Source: Arachidicoccus sp050436765 | Lineage (GTDB): Bacteria > Bacteroidota > Bacteroidia > Chitinophagales > Chitinophagaceae | Direction: 5' to 3' | DNA: 64,000 nucleotides | Assembly (NCBI RefSeq): GCF_050436765.1 | Contig: NZ_JBNQGD010000199.1 | Span: forward strand, 15,460-79,459 | In this document: in pieces, positions 8,641 through 17,926 of the stretch | Layout: the number at the start of each line of letters is the position of its first letter | Numbering within the stretch: the stretch's first letter is position 1 | Translations under genes and position numbers: made by a program | The notes under the pieces: generated by a model | Told to the model about the DNA's origin: nothing | Database searches by the model: none | What the model saw: only the letters and a program-made list of their open reading frames with translations

Positions 8641-8699
8641 GTGCAAGCACCAAAAAAATCATTTTTTGGATCGTAAGGAGCTATTTTTTTAGATAGCTA
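8641..8699. terminator. Cluster of three small hairpins between convergent genes
   Basis: GTGC-AA-GCAC (8641-8650), CCAAAAAA-ATCA-TTTTTTGG (8650-8669) and AGCTAT...ATAGCT (8680-8699) follow each other directly downstream of fabF. The middle one has A and T runs on both sides and could terminate from either direction. The remainder of 8700-8853 shows nothing recognisable. Confidence 0.45.
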
Positions 8700-8853
8700 C
8701 ATCGTTGGCATAAATTCAAATTCTTGATTTGTTATAATGTCTCTGTTTCTGGTTCATTTAAATTGTTGTGGCCCCCTTTGAATGGCAACTTTTGCAAAAA
8801 CTATTTTTATGTCTACTTATTAGGCTTTCTTAGGACATATTCACACCTAACAT

Positions 8854-10002
8854 TTATCTTTTTAAGAAGTCAGGCAAGTCGGCTATTTTTTCGCAACCAA
8901 CTTGATTCATTACTTGCCAAAGTTGGGTCTTTAAAATATTGATCGTATGATCGCCACCTTTTTTGCCTAAGGCTGCGACACCATACATAAAAGAACGACC
9001 CATAAAAGTAAAATCAGCGCCTTCTGCTAGGGTGCGTGCAATATCTGGCCCGGAGCGTAAGCCACTGTCCATCATTATCTTAATCTTGTCTTTAAATAAG
9101 GGAACGAACTCTTTTAGTGTAGCAATGGATGATTGCGCCGCATCTAATTGTCTTCCACCGTGGTTGGAGAGAATGACGCCGTCCAGACCTAATTTTATAG
9201 ACATATCCATATCTGATCGTGAAGAAACACCTTTTAAGACGATTTTTCCTTTCCAAATATCACGAATGGGTTTTATTTTCTCTTCATTCAAAACACCATT
9301 AAAAGTATCATTCATAAACCGGCCTAATTGTTTCATATTGAGACCTTTAGGCATATACTGTTTCATTGTTTCAAAGGCGGGTTGCCCATGAAGCAGGGTC
9401 GTTAAAGCCCAGTTAGGATGTGCCATGATCTGGATAATATTATTCAAAGTCATTCGGGGCGGCATGGCTAGTCCAAAACGTATATCCCTGGGACGCCAGC
9501 CAAAGACAGGAACGTCACAAAGTAATACCAAAACCTCACAACCAGCGTCCTGCGCTCTGTTAAGCACACTATTTGTTACGTCTTCTTTTGCAGGATGATA
9601 GAGCTGAAACCATGCCTTCCCTTCTGTAATATTCATGGTTGTTTCTATACTAGCGGTAGTGACGGTACTCAATACAAAAGGTATGTTCGCCGCTTTTGCT
9701 GCTTTTGCTAAAATCTCGGGCGCGCCGGGCCACATAAGACCTTGGAGACCGACGGGTGAAATGCCGAATGGCGCGTCGTAAACATGACCAAACAGTTCTG
9801 TTTTCATGTCTACTTCCTTTCGCGGTTTGAGGTAATTAGGTATCAGTTCTATCTTACGAATGTCGTCGGTATTTTTTTTGATATTTACATCTTCATTGCA
9901 ACCGCCATCTAAATATTCAAAAGCAAAATTAGGTATCCTTTTCTTCGCTTTTTTTCTTAAATCATCAACAGATGGATATTTGGGAATGTAGTTTAGTTTC
10001 AT
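8854..10002 (-). CDS. FMN-dependent alpha-hydroxy-acid dehydrogenase (LldD type)
   Basis: A 382-residue TIM-barrel flavoprotein of the lactate/glycolate oxidase family, converting an L-2-hydroxyacid to the 2-oxoacid. Active-site features are visible: Tyr30 region FEYLDGG, FQLYHP (residues 132-137), Lys257 in LKGVSS, and the SNHGGRQLD signature with catalytic His281 and Arg284, then MDSGLRSG for phosphate binding. L-lactate is the likeliest substrate, but sequence alone does not distinguish lactate from other 2-hydroxyacids or dehydrogenase from oxidase. It diverges from a radical SAM gene over 205 bp that contains an inverted repeat. Confidence 0.92.
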   Translation of the reverse strand: MKLNYIPKYPSVDDLRKKAKKRIPNFAFEYLDGGCNEDVNIKKNTDDIRKIELIPNYLKPRKEVDMKTELFGHVYDAPFGISPVGLQGLMWPGAPEILAKAAKAANIPFVLSTVTTASIETTMNITEGKAWFQLYHPAKEDVTNSVLNRAQDAGCEVLVLLCDVPVFGWRPRDIRFGLAMPPRMTLNNIIQIMAHPNWALTTLLHGQPAFETMKQYMPKGLNMKQLGRFMNDTFNGVLNEEKIKPIRDIWKGKIVLKGVSSRSDMDMSIKLGLDGVILSNHGGRQLDAAQSSIATLKEFVPLFKDKIKIMMDSGLRSGPDIARTLAEGADFTFMGRSFMYGVAALGKKGGDHTINILKTQLWQVMNQVGCEKIADLPDFLKR

Positions 10003-10079
10003 AGCCAGCGAAATTACTATATTATCTAAAATTATTTTTCCGATATCTTCTCATTTACTTGTTTTATTTTTTCATTAAT

Positions 10080-10107
10080 TGACAATTTTGCAAAAAATAT
10101 TTTGTCA
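10080..10107. promoter_or_regulatory. Inverted repeat TGACAA-N16-TTGTCA in a divergent intergenic region
   Basis: Perfect 6-bp arms (10080-10085 and 10102-10107) lie between the 2-hydroxyacid dehydrogenase and the radical SAM gene. Size and position are compatible with an operator; no cognate regulator is adjacent. Confidence 0.3.
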
Positions 10108-10176
10108 CTTCTATCGATATGTCATTGATTAAAACGATAATCTGTTGTAACAGGCTGCGCTGTAAATTTAAAATTG

Positions 10177-10184
10177 TAACTTTG
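10177..10184 (+). promoter_or_regulatory. -7 promoter element TAACTTTG for the radical SAM gene
   Basis: Matches TAnnTTTG followed by C, and lies 23 bp before the ATG at 10208. No obvious -33 TTG at the usual spacing. Confidence 0.5.
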
Positions 10185-10207
10185 CCAGCTATTTATACTC
10201 GTTAATT

Positions 10208-11512
10208 ATGCCTCTAAATCAATCTCCCTATTTATTATATTCCGATGGAGAAGGAAATATTTTTGAAGATACTTCTTTGTATGTCGTAGGCCGTGCGGGT
10301 TGGGATGCCTTTCCCATCCCACAAGAAGATTGGATAGAACTGCCTCAAGGAGGAAATTTATATGAATTGCCCGGTCGCCGTGGTATTGGGATAGATGTAA
10401 AAACGGGTGAGATGCGTCTTTGCGATAAAGGCTGGGCAGTAGCTGCTTTTATTCCACCGGCGCATACAGGTCTATATTTATCGGCTTATGAAACTACACA
10501 AGACAATGCACCTACTTTACCACTGTTTTGTTACACCGCAGCCGGTTGGTTAGACGAAAAATTTTATGTACCGGCTGTAAGAATCGAACAGGATATACGT
10601 CAGGAGTGTGCCGGATATAACGACGATAAAGTTGCGAGCGGGGCAATAGAATTGTTGAAAAATTATCCCGAAAACCGTCTGGTGAAACACTTGATGGATA
10701 CTTGTTGCAACACTTATCATTGTCCAGCAGCTCGTAATTTTGCCTTGGCACGCTGGGAGTGTCCGGTCCCCGCTTCGCCCGCCTGCAATGCCAACTGCGT
10801 CGGCTGCATTTCTTTTCAGCCTGAAGAAGAAAGCATTGTTTCCACACAAGATAGGCTAACCTTTAAACCGACACCGGAAGAAATTGTGGAATTTACCGTA
10901 CCACATTTATTGAATGCGCCTTTTCCCATTATAAGCTTTGGTCAAGGCTGCGAAGGGGAACCGCTTTTGATGTGGGAAGTTATTCGCAAAGCAATTATAG
11001 AGATACGTAAGCATACCCATAGAGGCAGCATCAATATCAACACCAATGGGTCTAAACCAGATGCGGTAAAAGCCTTGTGTGAAGTGGGATTGAATAGTAT
11101 TCGGGTGAGTTTAAATTCCGCACAGAAACATATTTATACCAGATATTATTTACCTAATAACTACGAGTTTGAAGATATTGTAGAAAGCTTAAAGGTGGTG
11201 AAAAGTTTTGGTGGTTGGACTAGTATTAATTATTTTGTTTTTCCCGGGATGACCGATTCTGAAGCTGAATATGAAGCGTTACGCAAATTAATTAAAGATA
11301 CCAATCTGGATATGATTCAATGGCGCAATTTCAATATTGATCCTGACTGGTATTTGGGGCATATTGGCGTAAGTGAATCTTTTGAAATGATGGGCATAAA
11401 GCAACTGATGAGCCTTATTCACGAGGAGTTTCCCCATGTAAAATTTGGGTATTATAACCCCCCAATAGAGAGAATTCGGGGCGAGTATGAAAATGACTTC
11501 GCACATCATTAA
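10208..11512 (+). CDS. Radical SAM protein of unknown function with Cys-rich N-terminal half
   Basis: A 434-residue protein. The SAM-cluster motif CxxxCxxC is at C193, C197 and C200, unusually far from the N-terminus; it is followed by GQGCEGEPLL (a GGEP-like SAM-binding strand) and a partial TIM barrel. The first ~190 residues form a separate domain containing C166, C167, C172 and C185 just before the radical SAM motif, which could ligate an auxiliary Fe-S cluster. I do not recognise a characterised family and assign no substrate. It is monocistronic, with its own promoter, between a flavoprotein and mtaB. Confidence 0.88.
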   Translation: MPLNQSPYLLYSDGEGNIFEDTSLYVVGRAGWDAFPIPQEDWIELPQGGNLYELPGRRGIGIDVKTGEMRLCDKGWAVAAFIPPAHTGLYLSAYETTQDNAPTLPLFCYTAAGWLDEKFYVPAVRIEQDIRQECAGYNDDKVASGAIELLKNYPENRLVKHLMDTCCNTYHCPAARNFALARWECPVPASPACNANCVGCISFQPEEESIVSTQDRLTFKPTPEEIVEFTVPHLLNAPFPIISFGQGCEGEPLLMWEVIRKAIIEIRKHTHRGSININTNGSKPDAVKALCEVGLNSIRVSLNSAQKHIYTRYYLPNNYEFEDIVESLKVVKSFGGWTSINYFVFPGMTDSEAEYEALRKLIKDTNLDMIQWRNFNIDPDWYLGHIGVSESFEMMGIKQLMSLIHEEFPHVKFGYYNPPIERIRGEYENDFAHH

Positions 11513-11718
11513 ATCTTTCGCTCATTTATTCTTTATAAAGGAATCTCTGCTATTCATTGCGAAAACATACGGCCTTCTTTAATTGTTATGCTTAGTCAAT
11601 GGTTAATTATTATAGCTTATCAAAGAAAACTGCACAGTATTTTTTGCCTCGTTCACAAATGTACCGTAATGATGCTCATATTGTTAACTAGTCCAATAGG
11701 ATATTTGGCATAATTCTT

Positions 11719-11726
11719 TACCTTTG
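11719..11726 (+). promoter_or_regulatory. -7 promoter element TACCTTTG for mtaB
   Basis: Matches TAnnTTTG and ends 23 bp before the GTG start at 11750. Confidence 0.5.
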
Positions 11727-11749
11727 TCCATTCTAAAATTTAATAGTAA

Positions 11750-13030
11750 GTGTCCACACAACGCTCCGTTGCATTTCATACTTTAGGGTGCAAACTCAAT
11801 TATTCTGAAACCTCTACGCTTTCTCGGATGTTGGAAAGTGATGGTTTTTTAAAAAAAGAATTTGAAGATATTGCTGACGTATATGTTATTAACACATGCT
11901 CGGTTACCGATAATGCTGATAAGGAATGTCGTCAGTTGGTGCGCCGCATTCAACGCAAAGCGCCAGAAAGTTTGGTGGTAATTACCGGTTGTTATGCACA
12001 ACTAAAACCTAAAGAAATATCTGAAATACCGGGGGTAGATTTGGTATTGGGCGCTTCTGAAAAGTTTAATATTGTCGCTCATTTAAGGGAATTAACCAAG
12101 GGTGATTCAGCAAAAATATCTAGTTGTGATATTGAAGAAGTTTCCGGTTTCAATACTTCATTTTCATTGAACGATCGTACGCGTACTTTTTTGAAAGTGC
12201 AAGATGGCTGCGACTATACCTGTTCTTTTTGTACTATTCCAATGGCCCGCGGGAAAAGTAGGAGTAATACGATTGAAAATGTTTTAATAAATGCACGAAA
12301 TATCGCGGCATCGGGGGGCGTAAAAGAAATAGTTTTAACTGGTGTAAATCTTGGCGATTTTGGAAAAGGTGCTGATGGTAATAAGAAAACAGAAGAAGAT
12401 TTTTTAGAATTGATAAAAGAATTAGATTCAATAGAAGGTATTGAACGCTTCCGTATTTCTTCCATTGAACCGAATCTATTATCAGACGAAATTATAGCAT
12501 TTGTGGCGCGGAGTAAAAAGTTCATGCCACATTTTCATATCCCTTTACAGAGTGGTAGCGATAAAATTTTAGGACTCATGCGCCGCCGTTATAAAAAAGA
12601 TTTATATAAACAACGTGTTGAATTAATAAAAAGATTAATGCCCCATTGCGCTATTGGAGTAGATGTAATTGTGGGCTTTCCCGGAGAGACTGACGGTGAT
12701 TTTAAAGAGACCTTTGATTTTCTGCATAGCCTGGATATTTCTTATTTGCATGTTTTTACTTATTCAGAAAGGGCCAATACAAAAGCCTTAGAAATAACGC
12801 CGGTGGTTCCTCAAAATGTTCGTCATGAGCGCAATAAAACACTACGTAACCTTTCTTATATGAAAATGCAATATTTTTCTAATCAAAATGTAGGGCAGAC
12901 TAGAACCGTACTTTTTGAAGACCATAATAAAAATGGTATGATGGAAGGGTATACGGACAATTATATTCGCATCGCTACCCCTTATCAGGAAAAATGGGCA
13001 AATGAATTGGTGAGTTGGAAAATTCAGTGA
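11750..13030 (+). CDS. mtaB: tRNA t6A37 methylthiotransferase MtaB
   Basis: A 426-residue radical SAM enzyme that adds a methylthio group to N6-threonylcarbamoyladenosine at tRNA position 37. Domains in order are UPF0004, with cluster ligands C14, C50 and C81; radical SAM, with C154, C158 and C161 in the motif CDYTCSFC; and a C-terminal TRAM-like region. The opening FHTLGCKLNYSE and the motif LQSGSD are MtaB/MiaB hallmarks; the KLNYSE form favours MtaB over MiaB or RimO. The start is GTG (11750), supported by the family N-terminus and the promoter just upstream; no suitable ATG exists. Confidence 0.93.
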   Translation: MSTQRSVAFHTLGCKLNYSETSTLSRMLESDGFLKKEFEDIADVYVINTCSVTDNADKECRQLVRRIQRKAPESLVVITGCYAQLKPKEISEIPGVDLVLGASEKFNIVAHLRELTKGDSAKISSCDIEEVSGFNTSFSLNDRTRTFLKVQDGCDYTCSFCTIPMARGKSRSNTIENVLINARNIAASGGVKEIVLTGVNLGDFGKGADGNKKTEEDFLELIKELDSIEGIERFRISSIEPNLLSDEIIAFVARSKKFMPHFHIPLQSGSDKILGLMRRRYKKDLYKQRVELIKRLMPHCAIGVDVIVGFPGETDGDFKETFDFLHSLDISYLHVFTYSERANTKALEITPVVPQNVRHERNKTLRNLSYMKMQYFSNQNVGQTRTVLFEDHNKNGMMEGYTDNYIRIATPYQEKWANELVSWKIQ

Positions 13031-13183
13031 ATATCGCCTTTTATCAACACATTCATTTTAAAGGCAATCCTGCCCACGAAGGCTCTTTAACTTTCCGCGG
13101 TGACTTTTAAATTATTTGTTCCCTACTCAATTGGCAAGACTTTTGTGTCACTTACTTGATTTTGACCTGTAAAACAAAATATC

Positions 13184-13384
13184 ATGCCTGTATTAAAAGT
13201 AATTGAAGTAATGTCGAGCTCTAAGTTAAGTTGGGAAGATGCTGCTCAGCAAGCAGTAAGTGAAGCATCCAAAACGCTAAAAAATATTCGATCCGTATAT
13301 GTGAAAGATCAAAGTGCGGCGGTGGTGAACGGCAAAATAACTGAATACAGGGTAAACCTTAAATTATCCTTTGTTATCGAGTGA
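13184..13384 (+). CDS. Dodecin family flavin-binding protein
   Basis: A 66-residue protein that matches dodecin along its full length: KVIEVMSSS, SWEDAAQQAV, then IRSVYVKDQSA and YRVNLKLSFVIE. Dodecins form hollow dodecamers that store flavin (or CoA and flavin) and buffer free riboflavin or FMN. The conserved Trp of SWEDA (about residue 19-20) is the flavin-stacking residue in the family. It is a single-gene unit followed by a likely terminator. Confidence 0.93.
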   Translation: MPVLKVIEVMSSSKLSWEDAAQQAVSEASKTLKNIRSVYVKDQSAAVVNGKITEYRVNLKLSFVIE

Positions 13385-13400
13385 CAGGGTCTGGTAACAA

Positions 13401-13435
13401 AAAGGGCACCGAGTAATACCCGATGCCGCTTTTAT
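13401..13435 (+). terminator. Imperfect terminator hairpin after the dodecin gene
   Basis: AAAGGGCACCGAG pairs with CCCGATGCCGCTTT with two mismatches and a bulge, followed by TTTATCTTTT. Confidence 0.45.
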
Positions 13436-13457
13436 CTTTTGTCTGACCTTAATTAGG

Positions 13458-14534
13458 TTATAAAGATCTAGACGATTTATTCTGTATATAAATTTGCTTT
13501 GCTACTTCATCTGAAAAATCTAGAAAAGCTTTTTTGCTAACGCTATCTTCACTTAGCATTACAGGAATGCCTTTATCCCCGCCTTCGCGGATGCTTTGTA
13601 CCAAAGGTATTTGACCCAAAAAGTTTAGATCGTATTCACTGGCAAGCCTTTTTCCACCTTCTTTTCCGAATATATAATATTTATTTTCGGGTAATTCAGC
13701 AGGAGTGAAGTATGCCATGTTTTCTACCAAACCAATAATGGGTGCATCTAGTTGTGCCTGACTAAACATAGCAATGCCCTTTTTTGCATCTGCCAATGCG
13801 ACGTCTTGCGGAGTAGTTACAATAATAACACCTGTTACTGGTACCAACTGCATCAAGGTAAGATGAATGTCACCTGTACCCGGTGGCATGTCAATGATTA
13901 AATAATCCAGTTCATCCCAATAAACGTCGGTCACGAATTGCCGAACAGCACTACTGACCATTGGTCCCCGCCAGACTACGGCTTGTCTTTCATCAACCAG
14001 AAAACCAATGCTCATGACTTTAATACCAAATTTTTCTAATGGCACTATTTTGCCTTTCCCTTCAATCTCTGCCATCATCGGCCTATCACCACGCAGCCCA
14101 AACATGATAGGCGCACTTGGTCCATAAATATCCGCATCCATCAAACCAACTTTTACTCCATCTTTAGCTAATGCAAGTGCGAGATTGGCTGCAACCGTAC
14201 TTTTACCTACGCCACCTTTACCACTTACTACCGCTATAATGTTTTTTACTTTGGGTAGTACGGTTTCATGAAGGCTACGCTTGGAATTTACCTTTGAGGT
14301 AAAAGTTACATTTACGTTTACCGACGCGTCTTGTGCCAATTCTCTAATTACATTTTCGCATTGTTCATTAATCTCACCTTTATAGGGTGCAGAGGTCATC
14401 GGCACCATAATAGTGAGTGCAATATTTTTGCCATGGATTTTTATATCAGCCACCATATTTAGCGATACAATATCTTTCTTTGTGTCCGGGTTTATTACAT
14501 TTTTTAATGCTTTTAGTATGTCATCTTCTGTCAT
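13458..14534 (-). CDS. Mrp/NBP35 family Fe-S cluster carrier ATPase
   Basis: A 358-residue P-loop ATPase for Fe-S cluster carriage (ApbC/Mrp). An N-terminal MIP18-like domain (about 1-85) precedes the deviant Walker A GKGGVGKST at residues 105-113; DADIYGPS and DMPPGTGD follow. The CPxC cluster-bridging motif found in many Mrp proteins is replaced by AYFTPAELPENKYY, and the only Cys I find is C59 in the MIP18-like part. To my knowledge this Cys-less form is usual in Bacteroidota. It is convergent with dodecin and has its own promoter at 14566-14573. Confidence 0.92.
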   Translation of the reverse strand: MTEDDILKALKNVINPDTKKDIVSLNMVADIKIHGKNIALTIMVPMTSAPYKGEINEQCENVIRELAQDASVNVNVTFTSKVNSKRSLHETVLPKVKNIIAVVSGKGGVGKSTVAANLALALAKDGVKVGLMDADIYGPSAPIMFGLRGDRPMMAEIEGKGKIVPLEKFGIKVMSIGFLVDERQAVVWRGPMVSSAVRQFVTDVYWDELDYLIIDMPPGTGDIHLTLMQLVPVTGVIIVTTPQDVALADAKKGIAMFSQAQLDAPIIGLVENMAYFTPAELPENKYYIFGKEGGKRLASEYDLNFLGQIPLVQSIREGGDKGIPVMLSEDSVSKKAFLDFSDEVAKQIYIQNKSSRSL

Positions 14535-14565
14535 TATCTGTTAAGTTAAAAGGAAATTAATGGCG

Positions 14566-14573
14566 CAAAATTA
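14566..14573 (-). promoter_or_regulatory. -7 promoter element TAATTTTG for the mrp gene
   Basis: On the minus strand TAATTTTG is followed by CGCC; it lies 31 bp upstream of the ATG at 14534. Confidence 0.5.
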
Positions 14574-14775
14574 ATTCATCATAAGGTTACTTTATCTATA
14601 TTCCGGTTATTATTTATAATGTCTGCCCATTTTATTGTAAAAACATTCACTTATGCCAGGTTTGATTTATTTTATGAAAAGGATACTTTAACTTTGATAA
14701 AGCATAAGTAATACGTTTGAATTGGTGAACAGAAGGTTTAGAAATACATTTTTTACATTTTTTAAAGACTGACTT

Positions 14776-15423
14776 TTGAATTTTATTAAGACGAAGCCAT
14801 TTGGTTATTTATTGTTGGTTGCATTTGCAACCTTGTTGAGTGTAAAGAACGTGCAAGCTCAGCAGGGGCAGAAGGTAATACAATTATATGGTATAGTTCG
14901 AGCTAATGATAGTTCTTCCGTCTTGCCAGGAGCGAGTGTATATATAAAAGGCACGCACAGGGGAACTATTACGAATGATTATGGTATTTTTTCTATTGCA
15001 GTTGTACCCGGAAGTAAAATTGAGTTTTCTTTTATAGGATTTAAAAGTGTGTTTTATACGGTGCCTAACAATGTAAATGGAGATCAATTGATGGTTTCTC
15101 CTATGTTGGAGCAGGATACTACTTACTTACCCACTGCAATTGTAACCGCTTTACCTACGCCGGCGGAGTTTCGACGATTGTTCTTAGAAACTTCTATTCC
15201 AGATGATAATTATGCCATCGCTCGACAAAACCTTAATTTGGAAAATATGCTTCGACAAATGCGGTACCTCCCAATGGATGCGCAGACGATAGCTAATATG
15301 AATTCTCGCGAATTGATTCGACAAGGCTCTCAAAAAGGACTCGTGCCCAGTTCTGGGATTTTTAATCCTCTAGCATGGTATGATTTTATCAGATCCTTAA
15401 AAGAAGGTGGCGGCTCTAAATAA
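14776..15423 (+). CDS. Exported protein with carboxypeptidase-regulatory-like domain
   Basis: A 215-residue protein. A signal peptide (GYLLLVAFATLLS, cleavage near VQAQQ) precedes a CarboxypepD_reg-like beta sandwich at about residues 35-115: LYGIVRANDSSSVLPGASVYIKGT then GTITNDYGIFSI. This module is common on Bacteroidota outer-membrane proteins; here it is not followed by a TonB receptor. The C-terminal ~100 residues resemble a helical tail seen in stand-alone members. The only available start is TTG at 14776, directly after an in-frame TGA. It ends 24 bp before the GH20 gene and probably forms an operon with it. Exact role unknown. Confidence 0.75.
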   Translation: MNFIKTKPFGYLLLVAFATLLSVKNVQAQQGQKVIQLYGIVRANDSSSVLPGASVYIKGTHRGTITNDYGIFSIAVVPGSKIEFSFIGFKSVFYTVPNNVNGDQLMVSPMLEQDTTYLPTAIVTALPTPAEFRRLFLETSIPDDNYAIARQNLNLENMLRQMRYLPMDAQTIANMNSRELIRQGSQKGLVPSSGIFNPLAWYDFIRSLKEGGGSK

Positions 15424-15447
15424 CCTATTCTCTCTATATCTTTCCTA

Positions 15448-17799
15448 ATGTTTAAATCTTTGACGGTTGCCATGGTAAAAAAGAATGCTTTTATTCGAAT
15501 GCTTAGTGTCGCAGGCATTACCAGTATGCTATTATGTGCTCAAGTCAGTTTCGCGCAAGCAAACCAATCTTTGGAAAATAGGTATCCACTCGTACCTTAT
15601 CCCCAAGAACTTACTGCTCGGAGTGGTTCATTCACAATTGACCGGCATACTGTTATTGTTGCCGATAGCAGGATGTTCGCCAATGAAATAGAACAGCTAC
15701 AGTCTTTGTTAAAGATGAAACTGAAGGTAACAGGAGTAGGGAGCTCTAAAAACTTTATACAATTTAAGCTAGATTCCACCATCACTCATGACGAAGGATA
15801 TATTTTAGATATTGATAAAAATGACATACTCATATCCGCGAAAAATAATGTAGGCATTTTCCGTGCCGTTGAAACCATTCGTCAATTGTTGCCTAATAAA
15901 ATTGAGGGACTGATAAACTATTCAAATATTGGTTCCTGGACTGTTCCGGATGTTTACATAAAGGATTTTCCGATATATGAATATCGCGGCATGCATTTAG
16001 ATGTAGCTAGACATTTCTTTTCTTTTGATTATTTGGAAAAGTTTATCGATAGATTGGCCTTATATAAATTCAACAAACTGCATCTACATTTAACTGATGA
16101 CGAAGCTTGGCGAATTGAAATAAAAAAATATCCCAAATTAACACAGGAGGGTGCTTGGCGTACTTTTGATGCCCACGACTCCGCCTGTATTGTTCGCGCA
16201 AAAGCGACCGACGATCCTGATATGGAAATTGATCCCTCACATATAAAAATCGTGAATGGGAAAGAAATGTATGGCGGGTTTTACACCCAAAAGCAAATGA
16301 AAGAAATAGTAGCTTATGCGGCGCAACGTCATATCGATATTATTCCAGAAATAGATATGCCCGGCCATTCACGCATGGCCATTAAATTATATCCTTTCCT
16401 TGCTTGCACTGCCGGAAAGGAGACTGGGCAAGGCTTTTCGGTACCAATGTGCCCATGCAATGAAAACACATTCACCTTCGCGGAAAATGTTTATTCCGAG
16501 ATATTTAAAATATTTCCCTACAAATATGTACACCTTGGCGCTGACGAGGTGAATAAAGAGAGCTGGGCAAAATCACCTGAATGTAAAGAGGTAATGCAAA
16601 AACAGCATTTGAAAAATGTGGAGGAATTACAAAGCTATTTTGTAAGAAGAATGGAGAAATTCTTCAATGCACATGGCAAAAAATTAATTGGTTGGGATGA
16701 GATATTGGAAGGAGGTGTTACTTCTTCTGCTATTGTTATGTACTGGCGCTCTTGGGTTCCTGATGCGCCGGTTATCGCAGCCAAACAAGGAAATAAAGTA
16801 ATAATGACACCAGGCAATCCTCTATATTTCGACGCTATCCCTGATCAAAATTCTTTGATGAATGTGTATCATTTTAATCCAATTCCGAAAGGCCTAAATA
16901 AACAACAAGCAGCTAATATTATCGGTGCCCAGGCCAATATTTGGACGGAGTATATCCCAACGACCAACCGTCTGGAATTTATGGTTTATCCGCGCATGTT
17001 GGCTCTTTCAGAAGTTTTATGGACAGGCAAAACCGATGATGCGTCTTTTTTAAAGAGATTAAGATATCAATACAAAAGAATGGATGCTTTAGATATCCAT
17101 TACCGCTTACCAGATATTGCCCATCTTTTACAACAAAATGTTTTCATCCATTCAGATACATTGAATTTACAGTCGCCTATGTCCGGTTTAGCGATTCATT
17201 ATACGGTCGATGGATCCATGCCGAGCATGCAGTCGCCTATTTTGAATAAGCCGATCGTCATTACAAAGTCAGCCACTTATAAAATTGCATTATTCACTGA
17301 AGGCGGTTTGCGTGGGCAAATAAATACGGTAAAATTTGACCAACAAGATCTCATGCCTTCCATAATGGTCAAACGCAATTACACCGGCTTAAATGTTGCT
17401 TATTATGAAGGCACTTATAGAGCTATTGCCGCTATGGATAAATCAACACCTGCTCGTAGATGGAATGAACCGGATTTAAATTTCTCGAAAGAACATATAA
17501 ATGCTGGTACTTTCGGATTAAAATTTACAGGCGTAATAACTGTGCCTGAAGATGGGGTCTATTCTTTTTATCTTACATCAGATGACGGTTCTATTTTAAA
17601 AATAGCAGATAAACTCGTTGTTGATAATGACGGGTTACATTCTGCACAAGAGAGAAATGGACAGATAGCTTTGCAAAAAGGCAGTCATTTCTTCGAAATA
17701 GATTTTATCGAAGGAGGTGGCGGCTATAAATTGCAGTTGCAATACAGCATGCCTAATACTAATCAAAAGCAAAATATCCCGGACACTTGGTTTAAGTAG
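15448..17799 (+). CDS. Beta-N-acetylhexosaminidase (GH20) with C-terminal PA14 domain
   Basis: A 783-residue exported glycosidase that removes terminal GlcNAc/GalNAc by substrate-assisted catalysis. A signal peptide covers about 1-37; GH20b follows at ~48-175 and the GH20 barrel at ~178-530, with the catalytic pair Asp366-Glu367 in HLGADEVNK. A short chitobiase-C/FN3-like domain (about 565-625, with IHYTVDGSMPS) and a PA14 domain (about 640-780, with SFYLTSDDGS) complete it. PA14 suggests binding to glycan or cell surface. The start could instead be the ATG at 15472. Chitin or peptidoglycan/glycoprotein turnover is the likely role; no PUL genes (SusC/D) are adjacent. Confidence 0.94.
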   Translation: MFKSLTVAMVKKNAFIRMLSVAGITSMLLCAQVSFAQANQSLENRYPLVPYPQELTARSGSFTIDRHTVIVADSRMFANEIEQLQSLLKMKLKVTGVGSSKNFIQFKLDSTITHDEGYILDIDKNDILISAKNNVGIFRAVETIRQLLPNKIEGLINYSNIGSWTVPDVYIKDFPIYEYRGMHLDVARHFFSFDYLEKFIDRLALYKFNKLHLHLTDDEAWRIEIKKYPKLTQEGAWRTFDAHDSACIVRAKATDDPDMEIDPSHIKIVNGKEMYGGFYTQKQMKEIVAYAAQRHIDIIPEIDMPGHSRMAIKLYPFLACTAGKETGQGFSVPMCPCNENTFTFAENVYSEIFKIFPYKYVHLGADEVNKESWAKSPECKEVMQKQHLKNVEELQSYFVRRMEKFFNAHGKKLIGWDEILEGGVTSSAIVMYWRSWVPDAPVIAAKQGNKVIMTPGNPLYFDAIPDQNSLMNVYHFNPIPKGLNKQQAANIIGAQANIWTEYIPTTNRLEFMVYPRMLALSEVLWTGKTDDASFLKRLRYQYKRMDALDIHYRLPDIAHLLQQNVFIHSDTLNLQSPMSGLAIHYTVDGSMPSMQSPILNKPIVITKSATYKIALFTEGGLRGQINTVKFDQQDLMPSIMVKRNYTGLNVAYYEGTYRAIAAMDKSTPARRWNEPDLNFSKEHINAGTFGLKFTGVITVPEDGVYSFYLTSDDGSILKIADKLVVDNDGLHSAQERNGQIALQKGSHFFEIDFIEGGGGYKLQLQYSMPNTNQKQNIPDTWFK

Positions 17800-17812
17800 A
17801 ATACGGTTGCAA

Positions 17813-17855
17813 AGCAATTGATTAACAGCCAATACTTTCTGGTCAATCAATTGCT
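17813..17855. terminator. Perfect 11-bp inverted repeat between convergent genes
   Basis: AGCAATTGATT (17813-17823) and AATCAATTGCT (17845-17855) lie between the GH20 gene and the C1 peptidase, which face each other. No T tract follows on either strand, so termination from both sides is a guess. Confidence 0.4.
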
Positions 17856-17926
17856 GTTGTGAACAATGAACCAAGATAGAACAACTGGAAATGAGAAGCT
17901 ACCGGAATATCATTTTTTGCCTTAAT

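Noticed and set aside
10512..10849. Two minus-strand ORFs inside the radical SAM gene
   Set aside because: Antisense shadows of a clearly coding frame with Fe-S motifs.
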